Source: Dryocosmus kuriphilus
Taxonomy: Eukaryota; Arthropoda; Insecta; Hymenoptera; Cynipidae
Assembly: GCA_038277395.1 (NCBI GenBank)
Contig: CM076197.1
Coordinates: 105,736,442-105,800,441, forward strand
Direction: 5' to 3'
Length of the DNA: 64,000 nt
Both the position numbers and the translations under genes were made by a program. Of this stretch, positions 46,241 through 56,198 are shown piece by piece (position 1 is the first letter of the stretch; each line of letters opens with the position of its first letter). The notes under the pieces were generated by a model. That model did not search any database. It was not told the DNA's origin and saw only the letters and a program-made list of their open reading frames with translations.

Positions 46241-49078
46241 TTGGCAAAGGAATATTGAACTTTTTTAAAAAAGTATCATAATTCTTAAATGAAGTAGTTT
46301 TAAAACTATTTATCGCGGAAAATGTTTAAAATTATGGCTAGGCTTTTTATTTTGATCTGTCAAATATGGGTTTGTCGCCCTTGTAAAAATGCTATATTTA
46401 ACATAAACCTTTTCGGGTTCTTTAAGATGTTCGTAGAGCCAAAAACACTGTATATTATTAAAATTTAATGGTTTTTAAGTAAATCGGTTGCGAAAATTTG
46501 TTCATTCATACTCGGGGAGGGGCGTTTAAATAACTTGTCACAAAAATGCATTCAGTTACACTCATCCCCTTTTCCATTCAAATTTTCACTTCAAAATAAA
46601 AAACCTAGCCATTATTTTTAACATTTGCCGCGATAAATAGTTTTGATACTACCTCTTTTAAGAATTATGATACTTTTTTTTAAAAAGTTTCTTATTATTT
46701 TGCCAAAACAGGGAGTCAAAACATGGTGAACGGCTGTCGTAAAGTCTAACCAAAAATACAAATGATTAATTCTAACCACCAAATAATGTACCCGGCATTA
46801 ATGTCATTTGAATAAGTTATTTGATGAAAATGAAATCTCCAGATCTAACCTCACAATTTTCCATTACCTGGCTTTATTTTACTCGCTTAAAAAATTTTTT
46901 ATTGTAGGAGGACGTGCAAAAGCATTCAGTACATACATTAGTGTTTAGATCCTTGAAAAGAACTCACGATATGTTTGTGAGTAATCAAGGAATGTTACCA
47001 CCAATCGATCCCGAAATGCAAGTTTTGTCTTTGAATTTTGTATATTGCTCCTCGTATTTCTATTTTTATTTCCTAATTAAAAATCCTTCTGTTTTAAATT
47101 TTAGAGATAGAATGATTAAAAATATAAAAGCCAGGGACACTTATGGCCAAATTGTCGACCGTGTCAAACGCATGAAACTGTTGAAGGCACAGACCGAAAG
47201 TGAAAATCCAGATCCTCCTCCTCCCGGTGGTAAGTTTATTAGTTTTATTGTGAAGTTTCTAGGTGCACCGAAAATATTTCGTCTACGTTCACCGAATTTC
47301 GGTAACTTAGGTACGGCAATTTTATTAATACGCATTTTTTTCGTTTTAAATTTTCTAGAATATTTTCAACTAATTCGAATTATATTTTTATAGACGAATC
47401 ATTCAGTGCGAACGTTTCCCACCAACCAACACATAATTCTCTCGTGCCGGTTCCACAAAGCAGCACGGGTATGGCGTTAGTAATTCCACAAAAAAAGGCA
47501 CCGACGATGGCGAGACCAAGATGGCACGCACCGTGGCAACTGTATCGCGTAATAGCCGGGCATCTCGGATGGGTGAGATGCTGTGCAGTGGAACCTGGTA
47601 ACGAGTGGTTTGCTACGGGATCTGCAGATCGAGTAATTAAGGTAAAAGAACCTGACAACTAAGGAAAAGTTGATTACTTTACCTACTTTAATTACTCAAG
47701 TCATTTATTTACATTTACACTTTATTAATTTTGTATATTATTTCCAGATCTGGGATCTAGCGTCTGGACAATTAAAAGTCTCACTAACAGGACACGTAAG
47801 TTCAGTCAGAGGTCTTCAGTTTTCAGACAGACATCCTTACTTATTTTCCTGTGGTGAAGACCGTCAAGTGAAATGCTGGGATTTGGAATACAACAAGGTT
47901 ATTTCTTCATTTTCAGTCTTTATTCAGAATATTTGCTTTCGTAACTGGATATAATATTAATATAATAATTGTACACATTTTTTGTATCTTTCAGGTGATT
48001 AGGCATTACCATGGGCACTTGTCAGCTGTTTACTCAATGGCTTTGCACCCTTCTATCGATATTCTCGTGACCGCAGGTCGTGATGCGACCGCAAGAGTTT
48101 GGGACATGAGGTCCAAGGTCAACATTCACACTTTGACGGGACATACAAACACTGTTACGAGTGTTATTTGTTCTGCGAACGAACCTCAAGTTTGTATTTT
48201 TTCCAATATTAGTTACGTTTAATTCCTACACCCTTGATTACAGAATTGTTTATCAGTTTTGTAATTGTAGATTATACAATTATTATTCATTACAGATCAT
48301 TACCGGAAGTCATGATCAGACGATAAGGTTGTGGGATTTGGCTGCAGGAAAATCGCGAGCGACACTCACTAATCACAAAAAGAGTGTCAGGGCTGTTGCT
48401 CACCATCCGGCTTTGTAAGTATAATTTTTATAATATAAATTGTACTTCTATAACTTTATAATTTAGCTGTTAGTTGTACGCACTTGTTTATTTTTTAATT
48501 TTATATTTTAGATACGCATTTGCCAGCGCATCGCCCGATAATATTAAACAGTGGAAATGTCCCGACGGGAAATTCATTCAAAATTTGTCTGGACACAACG
48601 CGATTGTTAATTGTCTCGCAATTAATAACGAAGGCGTTCTTGTTTCTGGAGCTGACAATGGTACAATTCACTTCTGGGATTGGAGAACTGGGTGAATCTC
48701 TTAATTATTTTATTTTAAAAAAGTTGAAACCTTTATTTTATAACAATTGCATGTCTTCTTATTTATAAATAATGTTTAGATACAATTTCCAACGTTTGCA
48801 ATCTCCTGTGCAACCTGGATCCATGGATAGTGAAGCCGGAATCTTCAGTCTCACTTTTGACAGATCAGGTACACGATTAATCACGACAGAAGCTGACAAG
48901 ACTATCAAAATGTACAAAGAAGACTGTACGGCTGTAAGTAGAATTTTTAGATAAAATATTGAATCTTTTATTGTAATTATCAATTTTTTAATCATCTTGC
49001 TTTACTGTTTGTTTCTAGTCCGAAGAGAGTCATCCAATCAACTGGCGACCAGAAATAATCAAGCGAAGGAAGTACTGA
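46146..49078 (+). CDS. Plrg1: PLRG1 (pleiotropic regulator 1, Prp46/Tango4), WD40 spliceosome subunit, 450 aa
   Basis: A core component of the Prp19/CDC5L complex, needed for spliceosome activation in the nucleus. Exons are 46146-46148, 46908-47026, 47105-47229, 47394-47641, 47748-47897, 47995-48189, 48296-48414, 48512-48691, 48780-48933 and 49019-49078. The first coding exon holds only the ATG (donor ATG|GTAAGT). The next begins EDVQKHSVHTLVFRSLKRTH, the conserved N-terminus. Seven WD repeats start at about residue 135 with GHLGWVRCCAVEPGNEWF and run through [34 protein letters not shown] and FASASPDNIKQWK to TIKMYKEDCTA. The protein ends NWRPEIIKRRKY. The exon 2/3 junction is the weak point: phase works only with the minor donor TT|GTCTTT or with a one-base correction. 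A MITE with a 44-C run lies in intron 1. Confidence 0.94.
46179..46751. mobile_element. Hairpin MITE in PLRG1 intron 1
   Basis: The ends GGTGCAACTTTACGTTAGCC and GGCTGTCGTAAAGTCTAACC are inverted. Inner arms pair TATCATAATTCTTAAATGAAG with the complement near 46640-46670, and TTTATCGCGG...ATGGCTAGG with its complement near 46600-46640. Arms total roughly 150 bp around a 260-bp interior. The left arm carries the poly-C run where the right arm has about 27 bp of ordinary sequence. Confidence 0.75.
46197..46240 (+). repeat. Uninterrupted 44-base poly-C tract
   Basis: Forty-four consecutive C residues, 58 bp inside PLRG1 intron 1 counted from the ATG. It lies inside the left arm of a hairpin MITE. 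The complementary G run could form stacked quadruplexes. The exact length is unreliable in any sequencing method. Confidence 0.9.
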
Positions 49079-49284
49079 GGACTTGAGATAGATCTCTTAA
49101 TAATTCAGTCTTGGATTATTTAAATTAATATTGATTAAGATTTACAATTTGTAAAAAATCAGCTATGTAAAATTAAAATTAAAAGAATATTGTATAAGGA
49201 ATTGGAATTTTTATTAGTCTTAGAACCTAGTGCGTAGAAAAGAAACTTTATTTGAGTTTTGAGTTGAAAGGACCTTTTGGGAAA

Positions 49285-49580
49285 TTAAATCTCTTCATCC
49301 AGGTCATATTCTTCTTCTGGAAAGTCTCCCACTTTTACATGTGTCGGTTTCACGAATCCTCCGTATTTCGATGCACATTCGAAATATCTTTTCCCGTTTA
49401 CACTGAAATTTAGTTTGCATTTTATTCAAAATCTTACGATGCAACATTTAGGATTTGAAAAATAGTACTCCATTAATTTCAAGTTACCTTCCATCATTCT
49501 TTCCCAGTGGTTCGTCATATTTCACTCCAATCCACCATCCTTCTTTAAAGTCGGGTTTACCTAAAAATAAAAGTTATTTA

Positions 49581-49635
<55 letters not shown>

Positions 49636-50577
49636 AGAAACATCAATACTTACCGATGTACATTATTGTAGCTCTTCTCTTCGGTTGATTTGGAACACAA
49701 ACTTCACAGCGAGCTCCAACTTTGCATAATTGAGCAGAAGCTTCTTCAGTTTCTTGTTCCTTCTTCTTTTCCTTCTCCTTCCGTTTCATTTCCTCTTCAT
49801 TATATTTTCCCAGTCTGTTCTTCGACATGAATGCCTTGACTGTATCTAAAATTGGAAAGAGACGATTCTTGTCAGAAAACCTTATTACATTATTTATTAG
49901 TTAGGAAACTTCATATATTATATTCAGAGCTTTATGTATGCCTAGTACCACCTGATCTTTTCGCATATTCTTCTTCCGATATTTCAAATTTTTCCACGTT
50001 CGATAAGTCCTCTTCTTGTCGAGCAAAATTATCTACAACCTATTGAAAAATTTTAAAAGTTGTTTAAAAATAGAATTTATAGAAAGGAAAATTGAATTAA
50101 GAAATTTCCAAAGAAACTAAATTTAATTTGTACAACAAAACTTTAAATAATGCTTATTTAAACGCGTAAATAGAGGAGATAATTACCTGCTATTAATAAA
50201 TTATAAAATCGAATTTTAAAAACTCACGTGAATTCGCATGCCATCATCGATAGGATATGACCCTAAAAGGCTACTTCCTTCGTTCAATTTGCATACGAGT
50301 TTATCATTTTTGTCGTAAACTTCGACACTCATTGTCGATGGATTTCCACCAGTCAACAACTCGAGTTTGCCCTAATATTAAATATAAAAAGCCAAAAATT
50401 AAATAAATATCATATATCCAAACATTTAACTCAATGTATTTACACATTACAAATCACCTTGAAATCATCGAGCGTGATACCCTTTTGAAATCTTCGTTCA
50501 ACACATGTCGTTTGATTTCCTGAATTTGTGATTGAAACGCTCACAAAATCGGAAGTTATCACACTGTAATTACTCAT
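49285..50577 (-). CDS. Tbcb: Tubulin-folding cofactor B, 244 aa
   Basis: A chaperone that works with cofactor E to capture and dissociate alpha-tubulin in the cytosol. Exons are 50577-50458, 50371-50228, 50039-49952, 49845-49654, 49560-49488 and 49402-49285, 735 nt in frame. The N-terminal ubiquitin-like domain spans about residues 10-90 (VERRFQKGITLDDFKGKLELL and GSSLLGSYPIDDGMRIHV). It is followed by a charged coiled coil (EEEMKRKEKEKKKEQETEE). The CAP-Gly domain spans about 155-235, with VGARCEVC, GWWIGVKYDEPLG and the microtubule-binding GKNDGSV motif. The protein ends in acidic EEEYDLDEEI, as in other cofactor B proteins. It is convergent with PLRG1 at a distance of about 200 bp. Confidence 0.95.
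49584..49630. repeat. (TA)n microsatellite in a cofactor B intron
   Basis: About 23 uninterrupted TA units, lying between the last base of exon 4 (49654) and the first of exon 5 (49560). Confidence 0.95.
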
Positions 50578-51379
50578 TTTTGTGAAATTTTTATTAATTC
50601 AGAAACAAAGATGACTATAGAAACCTGAAATTATGAAAATAATTTGAAATAAAGTACTAGTTTTTAGGCTAGGAATCTTCATCTTTCAAAATAATTAGGA
50701 ACAAATCACTGTTTTTTGTTACCTAAATATTTTATTACTGGCTGAGAAAATGGGAATCAAATAGTTGGTAGAATTAGAAAAACCTCGCGATTGGAAACTC
50801 GGAAAATGACGGCAAAAGCACGTAAAGACGACTATGTTGACAACTGCGGCAAACTGTCAAAAATATGCAATCCTCCGCGACATCCTAATTAAAGTTTCTT
50901 CGGTTCCAAAAAAGTTACGTTTTTTAAATTTCATCAATTTGCAACATTTATATTTATTTATTAATGTTGTAACAAATGAAATTTCGAAAATTTTATAATA
51001 TATTTTCCTACTTTTCCATGGCGTCACACGTGCAGATTGGTGCAGATGTGCACTGTGCAGATGACCTTCGTCAAAGATTTTCGTGCGAGAAATCGAATTG
51101 GCCGAATTTAAATTTATTTATATTATTACTTAAAACCATTAAGTACTTCATTTTTATCATTTCTAATGACCTTTATTTTTTCACTCATGGTAAAATGAAA
51201 TCATTCCAAATAAAAAAATGTAATACTTTAAAATTTTCAAAAATGGAAAGTGATTGGTGGAATACTGAATTCAGAATGTAAATTTCCCGCGTAAAAGACA
51301 TGGCGTTGAATCGCATCACATGACAAAAGGGACAAAAGTGTCAAAAATCAGCTGACTGGTTTGAAATTCGAAAACCGTT
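50578..51379. other. Divergent space between cofactor B and SKA1
   Basis: Holds the 5' regions of two genes transcribed away from each other. No exon, repeat or clear TATA box was identified. The plus-strand frame at 50976-51281 has no recognisable domain. Confidence 0.5.
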
Positions 51380-51496
51380 GGCGTTGAGAGTGCAGATTGA
51401 AGTTTGTTGTTATAATGTGTTGAAAAGTGCGATAAAAATATAAAAAGCGCTTGGAAAATAGTGAAACTATAAGAAAACATAGGAATTTATAACAAG
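51380..51496 (+). other. Probable non-coding first exon of SKA1
   Basis: A good donor, AACAAG|GTACGA, at 51496 precedes the acceptor TATTTTTAG at 52391, which lies eight bases before the SKA1 ATG. No other gene starts between them. The upstream limit is only a guess. Confidence 0.4.
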
Positions 51497-52399
51497 GTAC
51501 GAAATTGGAGGCTCAGAATTCTCATTTTGAAGCTTAGTTAAAATTATCAGTGATTGTTTATCTGCGCGATATTTCTATAAATATATGTAAGGCTTTGCCA
51601 CACAAAGTTACAGTTTTTTTTTTTCTAATACCTAATTCTGCTCAAAATTGTGTAAAAATATTTTAAATTTAAGAAGGACCTACAAATTTACTCCTGAAGA
51701 GGGGCTCAAGTACATATTTTTTCCATTTTTTCATACAGTTTTCCACGTTTTCCAAATCTCTTTATTTTTAGGTTAAGTATAATTCCCTCTTATATTACAT
51801 ATATATGTTTTTAGTCATTTAGTCATTTTAGTTTGATCACCTATATCTTTATTTTTTATTTTTATTACACGCGTTTTTTAATAGATATTATTTACGCAAA
51901 TTTTATAGATGGATTAAATTTTCTTATTTATCAGCAAGTTAAGAGTAATTTATACTTAAGATGACCGTAGTTAATTTTCTGAATGTAGGACAACGAGACT
52001 AACAAGACTACAAAAAAGAAGACTAAGTAAGACATGTGGCTTAAAAACGGGGACAAAGTAGGACTAAAAATTGTGGTAAAGAATTTCAAAAATTTTAGAA
52101 GATTCCACAAACATTCCTAACATTTCCATTTTTAAATATTTAAAGAGAAAGGGGAAAGTTTTTCGAGAACAAAGGAAAAAGGGGAACCGGAGGGGACTCC
52201 ATGTTTTTTCTATTATAAGAATTAAAAATATTGTACTTTCAAAAAATCCGGATAAAACCCGGACACAGTCAAAAACCCTGTAGAACAAAAGTCGCATACT
52301 TTAAAAAAAGGACATGTCCGGGTAAATCTTGGCGGATGGTCACCATATTTATTTTCTAATTAATTAGTTTCTGAAGATTGTGATATTTTTAGAGAAATA

Positions 52400-53382
52400 A
52401 TGGCGACGGAGATAATGGACGAAATTATTCTGCAAATGTGTGCGAAATTAGAGCAAATTCAAGAAGCGACTTTAATACTCAAAAACCAACATTCCTTCAC
52501 GTGTAAGATTTTATTAATTTCTATATATTTTATTTCTATAAAGTTTACTTTTAAAAAATTCAAATTCTTTGTTTAAATATTTCAGACAAAGATATTATTC
52601 AAGAAAATCTTATCAATGCAAAAACAGATGTTTCGCTCATGGCAGAAGGAATTAAATCTTTACGAACAAATTTAGAGGAGCTGAAAACTGAAAATGAACG
52701 CTGCAGAGTAAAAGAATATTACAAAAAATAATATATATTATTAATTTGATACTTAAAGATTTCCACTCTAAATTTGTGTTTGATCAGGTTTAAGATTTTA
52801 AAGATAGTTGTTTATTAAAACTAATAAAGTTCTTTAAAAAAAATAGGAAATGGCATCTTTGCTGAAAAAGCTCAGTAGTAAAATCGACCACATGGAGAAA
52901 AATATACCACCTGGGATAAGGGATTATTTAAATCTCCAAGAAAAATCTGAAATTCCAAACGGGCATGTAAATCATGAGAACGAAGAAAACCTTTCTCATT
53001 CGAATGTCGATACCTTTACTCCAGGTGCACATTCCTCGATAAGAGACTGCAAGAAATTTTTATTCAACGAGTTTACTGAAGTTTGTCCTCTTTTGACTCC
53101 TCTCACAGAACAAGAATTCGCCATGATTCCCAAATACATTATTGGAAGACAGACGTTAGATGCTGTCAATAGTTTAGTGTCCTGTATTAATCAAATTTTG
53201 AAAGCAAAGTACACCCTTCTCTCTTTGAGAAAAGACGGTGCGAGGAAAAAGGGAGATTTGGATCTTTATCTCGAATACAGAAAACAACAAACTTCTGTCA
53301 AGGAGGGCGAAGGTAGATTTTTAGAGTTATTTTTTTTCTGTTAAGCCTTGATTTAATTTCCTTGAACTTTACTGTTCTACTT

Positions 53383-53455
<73 letters not shown>

Positions 53456-53655
53456 CATAGATAGCAAGTTAAATTTATATGAATTTTGTTTTTATTTCAG
53501 GAAAAATATATTTTTTCACTGGCGAGGATTATCAGAGGCACACATCGACTAAATTAGACAAAATAAAACTGAATATGTTAACAGCTTTGCGTTCTTGTAA
53601 AAGACTGAGAGAAATTAGGATGGGGAAATCTTTGTACTACATGGTTGTGTCGTAG
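52400..53655 (+). CDS. Ska1: Spindle and kinetochore-associated protein 1 (SKA1), 281 aa
   Basis: A subunit of the SKA complex, which couples kinetochores to depolymerising microtubules in mitosis. Exons are 52400-52502, 52586-52707, 52847-53312 and 53501-53655, 846 nt in frame. The N-terminal part is helical (IMDEIILQMCAKLEQIQE, LMAEGIKSLRTNLEELKTEN), as needed for the SKA coiled-coil core. A variable linker follows. The C-terminal microtubule-binding winged-helix domain has PLTEQEFAMIPKYIIGRQT and NSLVSCINQILKAKY, matching the human F/Y-x-G-V-P-x-Y-M-x-G-R-x-T pattern. Its last exon (YFFTGEDYQRHTSTKLDK, LRSCKRLREIR) matches the human end with LRHCRRLSEVR. It is a little longer than the human protein. 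Confidence 0.88.
53389..53450. repeat. (AT)n microsatellite in the last SKA1 intron
   Basis: About 31 uninterrupted AT units between the exons at 53312 and 53501. Confidence 0.95.
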
Positions 53656-55085
53656 AACTGATCATTTTCATTTTTAAAGATGGTCTTTTGACTTTGAATT
53701 TTTGTGAAATAATAGTGTTTAAGTTTTGCCTGAAATTAACTCAAATTCCTTATTTTTAATCTTTTCTTTACTATGACTGCATGAAATATTTTTAATAAAA
53801 TAAGACAGTAAAATATCTACAATTATACTGGAAACTCATTTACCTTATTTTGGAATCCCCGACGAAATTCTATTTAGGTAGTGTCTATAGGCACGGACAC
53901 AAGCCATTTCCCCTTCCCCTTTTCAAGTCCGTACCTTTAGACTCGGCTGTGTTGTAAATGTACATACAGGTACGGCTGTCTGTAACTTTAGACTCTGCTT
54001 TCTATCTAATTCATATCTACAATTGAAATATTTAAAACTTCATCATTTAGGTTAATAATTAAATTTAAATATTTCTTAATAACTCAGTTTCCTATTTACT
54101 TACTATTAATTAATAATGTTTTTTAATTTCTTTAATAGAAATTAATCCCGCTCTTTTTTAAACATAATAGATACTGACATTCGAGAATCGATTTTCTATA
54201 ATCTGTGATGATCGCACTTGCGCGCTCATCTAAATTGCGAAACACGAACCATGCAAAATACATAGAGTCGCGGATGAAACGTAAATTCACCATTTAATAT
54301 AACGGGCAGCAAAATAATAGGAATAAATGACCAATTTCCTTGAGTTTCAAATAGTTTCAGTTTATTTTGCTAAAATAAAGATTCTTTTATAATAAGGCAG
54401 AAATGAGACAAGCGAGACTAACTAAGAAGAAAACCAGGAAAGTCTGTTTCCCCTCTTAGATTTAGAATTTAAGGCATATTTATTTTACATAAAGAAAACT
54501 TTAAAGAGAAATTAACCAGCGAGACAGATCAGTCATGAGTCAGGACTCTGAAGAGTCACATTGATTTATATAAAATCAACAATATTTAATAAGGGTCATG
54601 ATGACCATGTTGATTCTCATGCCACTTCAAAACAAGTACTTTTATACAATAGCGTCTTGGAAATGTTCTTTAGGATAGCTCTAAATAAGTCTGCCATCAG
54701 ACAGGGCGACGATCATATAAATGCAATTTTATGACTCCAATGAGAGAGAGATCTCAGAAACTGGCGTAAGTGGTCTTTCAAAATATAACTAGCAAAGAAT
54801 TTTGGGATGTTAAAATAATAACTCTCCGATGAGGATCTCTGTTGAGTTCCGAGATAAATATGTAAAGAGTTAAACGAGATGAAAGTTTCTCAGCTATTAT
54901 AAGTGTAATCAAATGTTAACTACTAAATACTGAGGAAACCTCTCTCTTTGGGACTTGGGTGGATAGGTTTATGATCGCCGTACTGTCTCGAGCAAGCCCG
55001 GAACGTTGGAGTTGATCAGACCCTTCAAATCTTGAGTGAGTGCAAATGGCCGGGGTTCAGAGTGAAGACAGGCCAAGCAACTTAA
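53656..55085. other. Intergenic block, right part probably LTR-derived
   Basis: No exon was found. SKA1 3' UTR sequence is expected in the first 150 bp. From about 54300 the base composition changes, with more GC and fewer long A/T runs. It appears continuous with the LTR-like DNA right of the nested foldback, but I cannot place a left border. Confidence 0.4.
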
Positions 55086-55560
55086 GGCTGCTGGCCGAGG
55101 TGTCAAAAAACTGTGCTGTCGCCTTAATTCCTATTCAATTCCATCTGTTTTCGTATATACGACTTATGTATTTTAAAGAGACACTTTGCAAAAAAATTTC
55201 CTCAACCCGGAAGGGGTTCACGGTTGTATGAGATGCGCTTAGTATACAGTTTTCCGAAAAAAGTAAAAATATCTGTGCTAAAATACGATAATGGAAAACC
55301 ATTGGAACTCTTTCTCTACTTCCCCTCATTTCAACACTTTTCCATTATCGTATTTTAGCACAGATATTTTTACTTTTTTCGGGAAACTGTATACTAAGCG
55401 CACCTCATACAACCGTGAACCCCTTCCGGGTTGAGGAAATTTTTTTGCAAAGTGTCTCTTTAAAATACATAAGTCGTATATACGAAAACAGATGGAATTG
55501 AATAGGAATTAAGGCGACAACACATTTCTAACCTATTTTTCGACACCTCGGCCAACAGCC
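55086..55560. mobile_element. 475-bp foldback element with TTAA duplications
   Basis: TTAA at 55082-55085 and 55561-55564 flanks an almost complete palindrome. It opens GGCTGCTGGCCGAGGTGTC and closes GACACCTCGGCCAACAGCC. The arms are about 220 bp and match the outer part of the 23061-24299 palindrome. The inner 400 bp of each arm is absent, so this is a deletion derivative of the same family. TTAA duplication suggests mobilisation by a piggyBac-type transposase. No coding capacity remains. Confidence 0.85.
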
Positions 55561-55564
55561 TTAA

Positions 55565-56050
55565 TGATGGAAACATCAACGAATGTGAGAAAAGCCAAAG
55601 AGTGTACATCATGGGTACTCTAATTTTTGATTGGCTTTCCTCCTGATTAGAAGCATCCCAAAAAGGGAGGACCCAAAAAGCTGATTGGATAAATATGCCC
55701 CCCAAAAGTTCAACTCGCGGTGTTGGATATCTTTGCTCTGGGCTCTCGGTGGTCCGGGACTCACTTTTGAAAGCAAAAAAAACCTAATCTCAGAATGACG
55801 AGAAGTCGTCTCTTCTCTTCCGTTCTGGGATTAGACTTAAACTTTTTCTTATTGTAAAATTTATAAACTGATTAATAAACATAATCAATTGTATTACTTT
55901 AAATCTCTCAATTTTTCTCTCTGATTTTCGATCTTATTTTCATAAGCCGGTCGATTAAAGAAATAATTTAAAAACGCGCACAAAGTTTGAATATAGTTTA
56001 TTATCCAAACACTGGCGGCCTCAGAGCGGGGTCGTCACAAATTCACCCGC
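55565..56050 (+). mobile_element. LTR-like 3' part and primer-site-like junction
   Basis: The segment ends TTATCCAAACA at 56011. It is directly followed by CTGGCGGCCTCAGAGCGGGG and TCGTCACA, laid out like the primer-binding and leader sequence just inside a 5' LTR of Gypsy-type retrotransposons. The rest would be the LTR body, with the foldback element nested in it. No gag or pol follows before the MON1 gene. Moderate to low certainty. Confidence 0.35.
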
Positions 56051-56198
56051 CCCCCTCTACCCGACCTAGAGAAAAAGTAAAGTAGTTTTCATCTGGTTTT
56101 CATCTATAGTTTGATAATATGTTTTGGGAAGAAACAAAGCAAATCGTTAAAAAGAGTTAGAAGTTTTTTAGAATCATTGTCTCGCATATAATTATAAT

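Noticed and set aside
51900..52330. Transposon with inverted ends in the SKA1 5' intron
   Set aside because: GATGACCGTAGTT and GGATGGTCACC near the ends look vaguely inverted, but the similarity is too short and imperfect to support an element.
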